From Craterostigma plantagineum (lineage: Eukaryota; Streptophyta; Magnoliopsida; Lamiales; Linderniaceae), in the NCBI GenBank assembly GCA_027422505.1, contig JAPQWV010000727.1, positions 186,001 through 250,000 of the forward strand: a stretch of DNA of 64,000 nt, written 5' to 3'. Under the pieces are notes generated by a model. That model had not been told where the DNA came from and did no database searches. It saw only the letters and a list, made by a program, of their open reading frames with translations. The position numbers and the translations under genes are program-made. Shown here piece after piece: positions 23,287-34,929 of the stretch (positions are counted from its first letter, which is position 1; every line of letters starts with the position of its first letter).

Positions 23287-25490
23287 TGCGCCCCTGACTT
23301 CTACCGCCCATTCTTATTACTAATTTGTGTGACTGCACGTGATATAAATGAAATCTACATGCGAAAATGCGTACAAAATTTTTCCTTTTATATAAAGGAG
23401 ACTCTTCTGTACAATACAAAATATTCCTAGGACATAAATACAAGGTGAGTGCGCACGCATGTTTAAAATAATCTATCAGCCCTCCACTCAGGTCGCATCC
23501 ATGTACACACTGCCACCTCAAAAGTCCTCCGGAAGCTTCAAAAATTGGCCTCGCAATCGTAAAGATCACGTACCGTGATCCCGTGAACCTACAACACATA
23601 AATACGTGGAATGAGCTTATAAAGCTCAGTAAGTTAAAGCCATGCATGCCATGCACATGTCCTAAATTCGCAAAGGCATCCGCGCCAATGCTTCCTAAAC
23701 CTCATATTTTCCTTGTCTTGTCTTGTCATATAGGGCCCTCGGCTATCTTGCTATGCACCATCATGGAGCTCCAATCCACTAGGGACAAATAATTATAAGT
23801 GGCAATACCCACTCAAGGGAGGCTAACCCTAGGGCGCCTTTTCTGTCCCAATGTGATTTCATACGCCACGCGGACGCTTTACACTGGTAGCCTAATCTGA
23901 GGTAGTCGACAGCAGAGGTACCCTCGATGTCGCTTACTCCCTCAGCTCGCACCCTCTAGGTTTCACGACCCGCCTTGAGGGTATTAGCCCTAAAATCATA
24001 TCTTGCCTTGTACATGTCATGTCTTGACGGTAGCGCCATACAACGTCACCATGGTAGCATAGAAGAGCCGTGACTCAACTGTGAGTCGACAGCAGACGCC
24101 CATATCGGCGAATCTTTATTGCTCAGGCGATCGTATATTATGCACGCTCTCATTTCATGCCTTTTGTACTAAACGTGCGTGCATATGCTCATGTCATGAA
24201 TATGCGTGTCATGCCATCATATAAGATAAATAAATTACATCAGATATCACATAAAATCATGGAAGTCACATAAAATCATAAAAGCACGTAACACATAATT
24301 TCATGCACATACAATTATGTGTTGTAGTTGGGACTTCCACTTACCTGGTACTCCTTAGCTATTTAAATTTAGCGTACTGTAAGTCGCTAATCTTCGAACC
24401 CTAAGTATAGAAACATATAGAATTATCGTTTGTTAGTCTAATTACAGTTTCACTGAAATGGCTTAATTTAGAAAACCCTAGTTTCGACTTTTATAAATTT
24501 TGAAACCCTAAAGTTTCGAATTTGTCTTAAATTGAAAAGTATCATTTTGAATTTATAAGAATCTCGAGCTGCAAAGTAACTTGAATCTCCACATGAACTT
24601 GAACTTAAATCTCGACATGGGGTTTGAGATGAAGGTCGAGCTTAATCTCGAGATCTCACACAAAAGTTTCGATGTTAATATTAAGGATAGATCTCGACAT
24701 TTTCAAGATAAATCTCGACATACCATGTAAGATTTCGAGGTATATTTTGACATGATAACCAAGATGTCGAGATGTATTAGGCTTATACACAAAATGTCGA
24801 GTTGTATGTCGACATTATAAATAAGATGTCTAAATATTATATGCTTCGAAATCAATATCACGAACGGAATTCGATATGCTTTTCAAGCTTGATCTCGAAA
24901 TTATTCCTACCAGCTTAACATGGTTTCGGGATTTCCAAAGATAAAACATAGGTTCTCGAGCTAACTGCTAAAATAAATCTCGATATAAGATAAAAGATAA
25001 ATCTCGTTATGAACTCGACAAAATTCCAAAGTCAATACTAACATGAATTTCGATAGCCACATTAAAAATAGCTCTCGACATTATTTCTACAATACTCACA
25101 TAGTTTCGAGATTTAAACTAACTACTACACAATTTCGACATGGATTTAACATAGATTTCGAAGTCAGCAACAAAATTAAATCTCGACAAGGATCTCGAGA
25201 TTCTATACAAATTTTCAAAGTCGATACCAACATCTGAGTTTTTTGTGTTTCGACATTCTTCTCTAGAATCACTTCAAGCTGCCTACTTCTTCAAAATTTA
25301 GTTTCTAACTCACTAAATTTCCAGACACAACATATATAATTCTAAGTACCCACGTTATGATCTTGAACTCAAGATGGTTAAAACCCTAACAATCGATAGC
25401 TATAGTCTTAATTCTCTTTGGAAAACATGCTAAACCCTGAAAAGGGTACGCCCTAACTCCTCCTTATTATTGGGTTATGTAAATATTATG
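23287..25490 (-). repeat. solo or truncated chromovirus LTR upstream of the aminotransferase
   Basis: The left end TGCGCCCCTGAC resembles the inner end of LTR 2. The R/U5-like part (23300-23670) contains ACCTACAACACATAAATACGTGGAATGAGC, wording shared with 58905-58935. The right part (24480-25260) is packed with TCTCGACAT/ATGTCGAGAT motifs (about 28 TCGA in 770 bp by hand count). The outer boundary is not sharp and is placed near 25490. The segments at 23283-23656 and 25043-25237 are open by chance only. Confidence 0.65.
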
Positions 25491-25621
25491 TACAAAGACT
25501 TCGAATTGATTAAGGTAGCTTAAACGAAATTATTACCTCCCTAAACGAATTTTGGCATGTCTACATATAATCATATAAATGTCGAAATATCAATATTGAG
25601 ATAAATAACAGTGACATATTC

Positions 25622-25631
25622 GTATATATAG
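25622..25631 (+). promoter_or_regulatory. candidate TATA box of the aminotransferase gene
   Basis: GTATATATAG lies about 70 bases before the ATG at 25701, a plausible plant TATA box with a transcription start some 30 bases downstream. A TCGA-rich LTR lies a few hundred bases further upstream. Confidence 0.45.
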
Positions 25632-25700
25632 ACAGCTAACCGCAGCCGAAATAGAATTGATAAGGTAAAAAGAGAACACGAGCACAGACCAATTAAAATC

Positions 25701-28251
25701 ATGGAAAGGAAATTATCCTCAGTGGCAAAGAGCATCACACCATCGCCGATTCAGCAGCTGTCATTCCTCGCTCAGAGATGCAACGCCATTAACCTCGCCG
25801 AAGGCTTTCCGGATTTCGCCGCTCCCGACCGTTTCAAGTCCGCCGCAGCCGCCGCCATTGCTTCCGACTTCAATCAGTACAGGTTTTTCCATGTCCCACC
25901 TCCACCTCATTCTCTCCTTTTTACTTCTCCTAATGAATTGAATAATATTTCCGTTTATCAAAGTGAAGGCACGTCCAAGGCGTCTGCGATTACGTGGCTC
26001 TTAAAACGAAGGAAACGCAGGGACTCGACATCGACCCAGTCGAAGAAGTAGTCGTCTGCTGTGGGCAATCTGAGGCATTCGCCGCCGCAATCTTCGCAAG
26101 TTCGATTTGTTGTTGCTTTTCCCTTTTTGTTTTTCTTTACTTACCGTTCACCTCTGTTGTCGTATCCACTCAATTTTTCTCTTTTGGGGTTTCAGTAATC
26201 GATGGAGGCGACGAGGTTATCCTCTTCGATCCGTCCTATGAAACCTACGAAACTTGCATTAAGCTCGCCGGAGGAATACCTGTAAGTTGGGTTTTACGGC
26301 GAAGTTATTTATTATGGCTTTCATAAGATTTGCTGCTATGACGAATTGATAGTGGGAATGTAAAACCGACAGGTATACGTTGGCCTTGATCCACCTCAGT
26401 GGACATTGAACTCTGATAAACTTGAAAGGGCTTTTACTGCCAAGACAAAAGCTTTGGTCTTGAATAGGTAAGCTGTTTCTGAGCCTCAGTTAAGTACTTT
26501 AGTTGTAACTAATTTCTTCTGCTTGCATCTTTTCATGACATCTTAAAATGGCGGGATTTGCGACATCTTTTCATGACAAGTCGAATAATCTCCTTTTTTT
26601 TCATCGATGTACTGTAGTTCAGCCCTGTAAGAATTCTAAGAGATAGTTAAATTGTGTCTTAGCCCTCACAACCCAACTGGGAAAGTCTTCTCCGAGGATG
26701 AGCTTCAGCAAATTGCTAGAGCTTGCCAGCAGTGGGATGTGCTAGCAGTAACAGATGAAGTACGTTATGATCGCCTATTTTTTTTTCTTCTTCTTTAAAA
26801 GTGCTATTATTATTATTATATATTCCATGAAGCCATAGACTAGTTTTGATTGAAACCTTTTTGCTTCCATCCAAAGGTATACGAGCATATCACATTTGAC
26901 AGGACAAGACACATATCACTTGCTTCCTTGCCCGAAATGCAGAAGAGAACGGTTATTACGTCTTCCCTGTCGAAAACTTACAGTCTCACAGGTACAGTCT
27001 CCTAGCTTCATCTACACGTGCAATGTATGTGAGCATAAAGATTTACTGTTTCCCAATATAGTAAATGAACAATTTAGTGCTTATATTATCATAGAAAATC
27101 CTCGCTTGTGATCCTCAAAATTTTAAATGCACCGTTTTATTAGGATTTTGCTTAAGTTTGAGCAGCAACAGTAAGTACCAAATTTGTCGTTCACTCTTTC
27201 CAATATGAACTTTTTACTAGGATGGAGGATTGGGTGGGCAATAGCTCCCCCAATCATTGCCTCGGCAATAAGAAACATCCACATCAGACTTACCGATAGT
27301 GCGCCTGCACCTTTCCAAGAAGCTGCTCTAACTGCTTTAAGAAGCCCGCCCGAGTACTACTCTTCGTTGAAGAGGGTAAGAAGAATCTTTTTCCTGCTCT
27401 GTGGACTTCTTCACTCAACAACATATCAATGTGATGATTGATTATATATGGCGACGATGTACGTTTAGGATTATGAGTCGAAGAGGGATACCATTTTCAA
27501 CCTTCTTAAGAAGGTTGGATTCGTTGTCAAGTACAAGCCTCAGGGTTCATTCTTCCTATTCGCGCGGCTTCCCGACACTTGTCCCCTTTCCGATGTGAGT
27601 TGCCCGAGCTATATACTAATTCCACCCGTCTCAAAAAACGTCTTCCTTAATCTTGCTACGTAGTGAAAAGGGTTAATTATTTCTTAATTTAATGTATTGT
27701 TGAAGGTTTATAAGAACATAGAATTTCGGGGTTAGACATTATATGGAAAATAACAGCCAAAATTAATCAATTTAGGGACATTATACGTCGGAACCATATG
27801 TTTATCCCAAAAATTTATGCTTAATTGAAATGCCACCCCCTAAATTCACCAGAACCCTGGAATATACGTCGAAATCCTAGAATTTGGGGCAATCTAGGAT
27901 ATCCGCGTCCTAAAACGCTTAATTTTGAAAGTTATTGTCCCTAGAAAGCTGACCCTTAAATTCGTTGTCACTATAATCCTACAGTCTCTAAAACTACAGG
28001 ACCAAAACATTTAAGCCTAGCGAAAACAATAATAACTCGATATTTGATCGCCGCAGATAGAATTTGTGGAGGAGCTAATAAAGCAAGCAGGGTTAGTTGC
28101 AGTGCCTGGGGCTGGATTTTTCCATGAGGGAGACTGCCATTACCATAGACAATTCGTTAGGTTTGCATTTTGCAAGAGCGACGAAACTCTAGCTGCTGCT
28201 AGGGCCAAGATGAGCAATTGTAACCATCTCCTTGATGGGCGACCAACTTGA
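25701..28251 (+). CDS. class I/II PLP aminotransferase, kynurenine/glutamine transaminase K-like, 9 exons
   Basis: The only intact host gene. Exons are 25701-25882, 25969-26099, 26196-26281, 26373-26467, 26663-26759, 26877-26991, 27221-27375, 27469-27594 and 28057-28251. All introns are GT-AG, and the exons sum to 1182 bases, encoding 393 aa plus TGA. Fold-type I motifs are NLAEGFPDF near residue 35, NSPHNPTGKV (PLP-contact Asn about 168), TDEVYE (Asp196, Tyr199), SSLSKTYSLTGWRIGW (Schiff-base Lys230) and FVRFAF (carboxylate-binding Arg). This layout matches eukaryotic kynurenine aminotransferase/cysteine conjugate beta-lyase relatives, which transaminate amino acids to 2-oxo acids. No transit peptide is evident, so a cytosolic location is an inference. 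The substrate cannot be read from sequence. Codons split across introns rejoin correctly, supporting the model. Confidence 0.92.
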
Positions 28252-28459
28252 AATTCATCTGAGAAAACATCTCTCTTAGGCTATGGCAGCTTTTACTGTG
28301 TTTGAATACAACATCAAAAGACCAAGTGTTTGATATTGTACCCATCGGCGCTTGCGAATCTGATAATGAAAATCCAACTATTGGATTCAGAAAACCAGAA
28401 TCGAGCTTGATTCATTTCAATAAGAACTCTTTTATTGAATCATTTATTCCTTAATCATC

Positions 28460-28463
<4 letters not shown>

Positions 28464-28491
<28 letters not shown>
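28464..28491. repeat. AT dinucleotide microsatellite
   Basis: Uninterrupted TA repeats in the 3' flank of the aminotransferase gene, about 210 bases after its stop. Confidence 0.95.
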
Positions 28492-28493
<2 letters not shown>

Positions 28494-28856
28494 TTTGATA
28501 TCGAATACCAATGTAGGCTTATGTGGATTTATTTACGAATTGCCACTTCCCTTATAGACAACTGATATGTGCCACGTCATCAACTATTGAGGATTTTTAT
28601 GGTATTATAATTGTAGTAAAATAATGGCCATTTTAGTCCTATATATGAGTGGAATTACATGGGTGGTATCATAAATTCCTTTTTTATTCATTTTAATTCG
28701 AAATGCATCTTATTCGTTCTAGCAATTTAATAGGCAATTGAAAAGTCTTAGGAAAATTATTCAATCAATAAGAAAGCCAAACAGTCTTGCAAAAATAATC
28801 TTTGTTCGATTCCAGACTCCCTTTTCATTTCTTGGTCGCTCGATTAGAAAACCTCG

Positions 28857-28937
28857 GTGGACTTTTACAAGGTGATCTACAACGTTTTGAGGAACAAACT
28901 GCAGTCTGAGTTCAGATGGTGGGATCAAATCGATCAG
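28857..28937 (+). pseudogene. PTPMT-like phosphatase N-terminal exon fragment
   Basis: Translation gives VDFYKVIYNVLRNKLQSEF followed by RWWDQIDQ and a GT donor. The RNK.Q.EFRWWD motif is characteristic of plant mitochondrial-type dual-specificity phosphatases of the PTPMT1 (phosphatidylglycerophosphate phosphatase) family, just before the LLLGAVPFP segment. The rest of the phosphatase, including the catalytic HC(X)5R, is not found nearby, so this is an isolated exon fragment. Identification is from memory of the family motif. Confidence 0.6.
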
Positions 28938-29143
28938 GTAGAGAAGTTTTTAGTTATTGTGTTTTATGAGTTAATTGTCTGATGCGGTTGGTCAATCTGA
29001 ATTAAAAAATATTAATATCTAGAGGCATTTGGCCCGCGTTCGTGCGTGGTCGTAGGCGAGGTTGCCGGCGAGAGGTTTCTTTTCAGAGTGAACGCACGCA
29101 TAGCACAGAGAGAGGGAGACAGAGGCGTAGTTGCGGTGAAGAT

Positions 29144-29270
29144 ATGTCCACTCCGGCAAGGAAGAAATTGATGAGAGATGTCAAGAGAGTAGTATCCACC
29201 TTGGAGCACCTTACGATGACAATATTATGCTGCGAAATGCTGACGATGGGTGCTCTTTTACTAAGGAGGT
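29144..29270 (+). pseudogene. RAD6/UBC2-like ubiquitin-conjugating enzyme fragment
   Basis: MSTPARKKLMRD at 29144 is the conserved N-terminus of plant RAD6-type E2 enzymes. After a frame break near 29190 the sequence reads GAPYDDNIMLRNA, which matches the family's G-A-P-x-D-N-N-I-M-L-W-N-A segment. The intervening QQDPPAG-like part is shortened. The catalytic-cysteine domain is absent. The 104-codon open frame at 29042-29356 is therefore not a real protein. Confidence 0.65.
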
Positions 29271-29349
29271 TCGATTCCTTTCTTTTCTATACCAGACCTG
29301 ATTTTTTTTGTAGGCGTTTTTCGGAACTAATATGGTTCCTATGGAGTTG

Positions 29350-30283
29350 TGTGTAGAACCCGAGTCTCCGTAAGCTAAATGGCCAATAAATTTGCAAACA
29401 TGTTCTATGTGGTTGTGAAGATTTCGTGTATTACTTATGTGCTGATGTGCTTATATGGATTTTGTGCACATTAAATATGTGACTATGTGATATCTAGCTT
29501 ACTTAGGAATTTTCGAAAATAGAGTATAAAGGGAATTGAGGTAATACTATTAGTAAGAATATGAATTGGGCTAATGGTTATAGTTGGGCTAGAATTGAGT
29601 GCAATGTAGGCCCAAACCATGAGAAATAAACTTTGGAGACAAAGCTCCTTAAAACGAGGGAGATTCACGTCAACATAGCCCCGTAACCATACCTTGATAG
29701 CTTAAAAATTTTCTAAAGGCACTTCTTACACTAAAAACTTTAAGTAGAGAGAAGGCAGAATCGAGCTTGAGCTTGAGAAGGGACAAAATATTAGGAAATT
29801 CACCAGACCGGTTAGCGATTAGCTTAAGGACGATAGGTAAGTGGAAATTTTGTACGTGCCTAACTTATGTGATTATGTGACTTAGTGCCTACGTGCTTAT
29901 GTGAAACTATATGACGTGGTTTTATAATTATTGTAAGTATCATAGCATTGATGCACTATGCATTTCACGAGCATGCACGAAACACTCGGGGGTAATGCGA
30001 GATTGAGCGTGCATGATTTTATATCGCAAGACGCAAATGTCAATGGCCGAGGTGGCAAATAGTATTGAGTTGTAGATAAGTTAAGGGCAGCTTCTAGGGC
30101 ACCGTGACGGCGTTAATGCGCCGTCGGCAACGTTGGTGCGTCGCCAGTTATATGAACGATGTTGATGCGTCGGAGGATTACCATGGTTGGGTTGATGCCC
30201 TCATGGTTGGGTTGATGCCTTTATATCCTTGTCAGCATGGTTGGGTTGATGCCATCATGCTCTGGGTTGATGCCCTTGGTTGG
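29350..30283 (+). repeat. gypsy LTR, plus-strand orientation, left part (split by insertion)
   Basis: The left half of an LTR interrupted at 30284 by the gag-only element. Its right half resumes at 36250. The left edge is approximate (TGTGTAGAACCCGAG at about 29349 is a candidate start). Near 30180-30283 it carries four to five copies of an 18-22 bp unit built on GGTTGGGTTGATGCC. No coding sequence. Confidence 0.55.
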
Positions 30284-31590
30284 TGTAACGTATTTTCTTT
30301 TATTCGAATATCGAGTTACAAGAAAAATAGTACAAATTACATTTGGTAAAATTTAATGAACTCTATCTGTACTTATTCCTCTGATTCTTCACTCTATAAA
30401 ACTTTAAGGACTTTAGAAGCCTCTTGATCTTCGAGATTTCTTGACTTGGGCTTTCTTCGTGGGCCGTTGGGCTTGATCGCGAACTTAGCGTCTTAGCAAA
30501 AACTTCTGAAATATGGCCGTTTCTTCGTGGGCTGTTGGGCTTGATCACGAAGGTGACAGTATTTGTCGAAAATCGTTTTCTCTAACGTTTCTTCGTGGGC
30601 CTTTGGGCTTGGTCACGAAGCTAACACATGGACTTGATATTTTCGAAAGGACGGGACTTGGGCTTTGAACCGTACACTTCCACGAGACTCGCACGGGTCA
30701 TGAGCGTTGAACCACGTGCTTCTGAGAAACTCGTGCGGGCCTTCCTCGTTGCAACCTTGCGATTATGAGAAACTCGCACGGATCTTGAGTATTGAACCGC
30801 GCACTTTCGAGAAACTCGCGCGAGCTTTCCTCGATGCAACCGTGCGACTATGAGAAATTCGCACTGGTCTTGAGCGTTGAACCGCGCGCTTCCGAGAAAC
30901 TCGCACGGGCTTTCCTCGTTGCAACCGTGTGACTATGAGAAACTCGCACGGGTCTTGAGCGTTGAACCGCGCGCTTCTGGGAAACTCGCACGGGCTTTTG
31001 CAACCGTGCAATTATAAGAAACTCGCGCGGGTTTTGATGAACGTCTTCGAATTTTAACTTGAACACGAAGAACTTCGTTGAGAGAATTTCCGAATGCTAT
31101 CAAAGACTTACTTCTAATTCTCTCGAAGTTTCGTATTCTCTTTGCTCTCTCTGACTTCTGGTTTCTGAATTCTAAAGCCCCATATTTATAGGCGTAGAGA
31201 ATTCTCAATAATGGAAATATAATCCTTTTGGTATGATTTCGTCCATATTTAGGTTGATTTTATCCATATATGCTCTGATCTTGATTTGATTTGATTTATT
31301 CCATATTTGGCCTGATCCTTTCAATATTTTTCGATTTCATGATATTTGATTTGATTTCTTTACTTATTTAGCAAATCACTACAAGGCTTTCCTTATGTAG
31401 ATTTTTGTATTAAAGGAATATATTAACACTTATGGTAATAGTTTATTAATTAAATTAACTATTTATTAATTTGAATTATTTTATATATCTCAATAAATAG
31501 TAATTCAATAAATGACTTTATTTTATTTCTTGGAATTATTTCATTAAATCCCAATAATATAAATAGACAATTAATCTTTAATCGTCTACA
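30284..31590 (-). repeat. 3' LTR of the gag-only element (1307 bp) with internal 85-bp repeats
   Basis: Minus-strand ends are TGTAGACG at 31590 and CGTTACA at 30284. Inside, 30680-31035 holds about four tandem copies of an ~85-bp unit (each with two GAGAAACTCGCACGGG boxes). 30440-30620 holds three copies of a TTCTTCGTGGGC..TTGGGCTTG..CACGAA unit. The Arg/Ser-rich open frames here are products of the repeat. Confidence 0.9.
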
Positions 31591-31608
31591 AATGCCCCCC
31601 ACTGCGAG
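31591..31608 (-). other. polypurine tract of the gag-only element
   Basis: Minus strand CAGTGGGGGGCATT lies directly before the LTR start TGTAGACG. Confidence 0.8.
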
Positions 31609-32279
31609 TCTTGTTGACGGACTTTCAGAGGAAATAAGCTTGAAGTATTTGCCGTTCGCTTCCAAAAATATCACGAAATGCCCCCACTTTGACGTTTTCC
31701 ACTCGTGTACTCAAGTGTTTCTTGTCAAAAAACGTCCTCACGCAGACATTCGTTGAGATGATCCAATTCGAATTCGAGCAACATGTTTAGGATAAGATAC
31801 CTTCATACGAGACGGTCACCCACCTTTTGTTTTATGACTGAACTTAGACGATGTCCAAGCTGCCTACATACCCTTTTAGGGGATCAAATAATTTCTCGTA
31901 GGTGGTGCCGTACACAGTTTATACTCATGCGGGCCAGGAGTATCCGTTGTTTAACCACACCGAACTATGTGGGATAAGTTAGCAGTTTAAACATATGCAC
32001 TTATCATTAATGTTTGCCTTTTCACAGTTTATACTCGTGCGGGCCAGGAGTGACATGCAGTTTGAGCTTGTACGTTAAGGAGCAACATTTGGTTTAAGCT
32101 CGTAGGTTAAGGAGCAACATACAGTTTAGGCTCATGCGTTAAGGAGCGGCATTTTTTTCTTTACTTTTTTTTTCTTTTTGCTTTTTTTTTTTTTTTTTTT
32201 TTTTGTTTTGGGTTGGATTCCCCTCCTTTTAGGCATAGTAACGTTTCAAGAACTTATCGTTGATCCGGCCAATTCTCAA
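31609..32279 (-). other. noncoding 3' internal region of the gag-only element
   Basis: No coding sequence. Degenerate repeats at 31910-32150 contain ACAGTTTATACTCGTGCGGGCCAGGAGT and TTAAGGAGCAACAT. A run of T with few interruptions lies at 32153-32205. This is where pol would be expected in a full-length Tat element. Confidence 0.75.
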
Positions 32280-33439
32280 TCAATCTTCAGATACGTGATT
32301 TATACTAGCTCTCTTCAACACGATACGGACATGCTTTTGTGGGGAAAAACCAAGACCCTTTTTAGACGTTTCGTGTTCGAGAGGACTTTTACTTCTATTT
32401 TCTGGCAATTTTCTGAATATTGGTCCTTCATTTGCATCATATCCGGCCTTTGTTAGGAGTTCATAAGGTTTCAGGCTGTATACTCCTTCCATTTGTATAT
32501 TTGAGGATTTGTTGTGCTCGATTTCAGACACTTGACCCGAACTAGTAAATCCTTTGACTTTAATCGGCGAGTTTTGTGGTTTTCTAGGATCAATTTGAGT
32601 TAAAGGCAATGTAAGCTCCTTCACTGATTTGGTTATCCCTTCGACATCCTTTTGCATGGCTTTATGAACTTCAATTGTAAGTGCCTTGCCTTTCCCGCGC
32701 ATCGTATATTCACTTGCTTCCTTTTCACGTTCAAGGTAAAATTTTGCGTCGACGAAGTATGATTCAGCTTCGGTGAATGGATTTGTATCTCCAAGTACCT
32801 TCTTTACTATGCCATTGTCATAATACTTGAAACACTGATGCAAAGTTGATGGCACGACTCCGTTTTCGTGTAGCCATGGACGACCCATAAGCATGTTGTA
32901 GGATGTTTTTTTATCAATTACATGGAATAACGCTGTTGATGTCATATTTTTCATTATAATTCCAACCTGATCATACCGATTGCCCGTTGGCCTTCATGAT
33001 TAAAACCTTGGATCCTCAGGCGGCTCACAGAGAGTTCTTCTGTTAGAATTTCAAGTTCTTTAGGATCCGAAGAGTAAATGTTCACCGCAGAGCCTCCATC
33101 GATCAATATTCTTTTTACCATCTTATCGTGAGTATAACCAGATACTAACAAAGGGCGGTTGTGCAGTTTAGAGCCTAAGAGTAGATCTTCGTCAGTGAAC
33201 GCTATAACAGACATGCACATGTTGGCGATGCTGGTGGTTTTATCTTCAATTTGATAATCATCGCTTTCTTGGGTCATATAACAGGTGTCACAATCCTCCT
33301 TTGCGCTTCTGAAATCGTCATTGCCAACCAAGATATAATTTGAGTCTGCCGCCTCAATGTCTAACGATATCTTTCCTTTTCTATCTAATTGCATCACTTT
33401 ATCCTTAAAGACAAAGCAATTGTGAATTGGATGTCCCAC
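32280..33439 (-). pseudogene. protease region of the gag-only element
   Basis: Two frames, 32954-33439 and 32280-32954. The first has RILIDGGSAVNI with the catalytic Asp of a retropepsin-type protease. The second has NMLMGRPWLHENGVVPSTL, the protease-to-RT linker motif typical of Tat/Ogre elements, then a charged tail ending RASINHVSED. The stop comes before any reverse transcriptase motif. The upstream end (CKYHRLVGHPIHNC at about 33425-33466) is a CX2HX4HX4C knuckle whose frame breaks upstream. Confidence 0.82.
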
Positions 33440-33578
33440 CAGACGATGATATTTGCAATAGTTGGGATCGTTGATTTGTCCCGCTTCGGTCGTTTCATTT
33501 CAGGGAGATCGATAAGATTCGCTTGTACTAGTTCATCAAAGATTCCTGATACTTCTGAATCTAGGAATGGGTATTCTT

Positions 33579-34120
33579 TTACTTGAAGCTCTTTAAGCTC
33601 AATGTTATGTCTTTTAGCTCCGACGGAGTATATTCAACCATGACTTTTTTGCCCTTTTCTCTTCCTCGAAGCTTGAGTGGTGTGACACTTTCCGCCATAG
33701 ACTCTTTACTTTGAGCTTTTCCAAAAGCTTTGCCCCCCTTCTCGTAATTCATTCGTTCCCCAAATTTTGTAACGTCATGTGTAGGTGCTCCATCTGCCCC
33801 ACTTGTGGCCAAACTAAATTCCCTATCATGAGCACGAGTTGCCAGTTCTTCAAAGGTTACGGGCCTAATTCCTTGCAGGATGTATCGTAATCCCCACATC
33901 ATCCCTTAAATCCACATGTCAATGCTTGAAGCTTCAGAAAACGATCTTTGCATTTAAGACTTAGGTTCCTCCATCGATTGATATAATCAATGACAGGTTC
34001 ATCTTTCCACTGGTGAGCATTAGTGAGTTCGAACATGCTAACCGTGCATCGAGTGCTGTAGAAACGGTTTAGGAACTCATGTTCCATTTGATCCCAACTA
34101 TTGATTGAACCAGCTTCCAA
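33579..34120 (-). pseudogene. gag: gag capsid region of the gag-only element
   Basis: Frames 33899-34120 and 33579-33902 overlap by four bases. SWDQMEHEFLNRFYSTRCTV and EPVIDYINRWRNLSLKCKD are the retrotransposon gag motif, followed by [19 protein letters not shown], the standard downstream gag motif in Tat elements. The frameshift at 33900 splits gag, and another break lies between 33440 and 33580. Confidence 0.82.
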
Positions 34121-34453
34121 ATCGATGTACCAATCGACTGCCCTTCAGTGAACGGACAAATTGCTTGGCAAGACGATCTCCATAGGTCCCTTCACCGTTG
34201 CATGTCCCGATGAAGTAGGCCACATGCTGCTTCGGATTTCCTTTTCCATCAACTGCTGAAACTTCGGAGGTTGGTATCCGTTTGGCATCTTTAAGCTGTC
34301 GATTCTTGAAGTGTATGGCTAAGAATATGTCGGTGATGATTTGGAACCTCCGTCTTTCATCGTTCCTGTGATGAAGTCCTTTAACTGGCTAATAGGAATC
34401 ATTCCGTCATTAGAAGTTTCGAAATTTCCCGAGGGCTTATCGACTTCTCTTCG

Positions 34454-34744
34454 TTATTCTTTTTCAGAATTGGAAGAAGCTTCTTCTTCCCTTTCAAAAG
34501 CATTACTGTTATCAGCATTGTTGCTTTTGCTAGCTAACTTTGCAATAAGAGCATCTTCTTCTTGAACTTGGTTCGTCAGCCCTGCAATTGCTCTAGTTAG
34601 ACTTGCAATTTTTTCTTCTAAAGTCGTGGAATTCGTCATGTATACATATGCGTTGCTTTGTATTGAAGAATTGCCAGAAGTTGAGCGAGCAGATGACATC
34701 GAGTACTCGCTATTGGAATCTTCATTCTCACCATGGTGAGTCAT
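34454..34744 (-). pseudogene. gag: gag N-terminal region of the gag-only element
   Basis: 96 codons starting MTHHGENEDSNSEYS, some 160 bases inside the primer-binding site. Serine/asparagine-rich, then a helical stretch (TLEEKIASLTRAIAGLTNQV) of the kind found at the gag N-terminus of Tat elements. It is separated from the capsid region by about 330 bases in other frames. Confidence 0.7.
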
Positions 34745-34904
34745 ATCATTTCGTCCAACTCAACTTGGTGACTTGTTCGTTGAGACTCGTTAGTCATCTT
34801 TAACATACTTCTCACAACGCTGACGCTTTCACTTGACGAACTTAAAGCAGTGAAGATCGATGAGTTCACCATCGATGTTCTCGATTTCTTTGAAGAGTAG
34901 AGAC

Positions 34905-34923
34905 GGTCCCACTGGTCGTGCCA
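34905..34923 (-). other. primer-binding site of the gag-only element
   Basis: Minus strand TGGCACGACCAGTGGGACC begins six bases inside the LTR end at 34930. It is the expected position for a primer-binding site. The matching tRNA is not identified here. Confidence 0.7.
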
Positions 34924-34929
34924 AAAATT

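Noticed and set aside
23282..23656. 124-codon minus-strand open frame
   Set aside because: It lies wholly inside the R/U5 part of a gypsy LTR and has no recognisable domain.
29042..29356. 104-codon open frame starting MRGRRRGCRREV
   Set aside because: It merges a 5' flank with a frame-shifted UBC2-like fragment. The true homology is split over two frames.
30621..31208. Four overlapping Arg/Ser-rich open frames (and 35272-35723) resembling a repetitive basic protein
   Set aside because: They arise from translating the 85-bp tandem repeats of the LTR in three frames. There is no start context, and the same frames recur in the other LTR.
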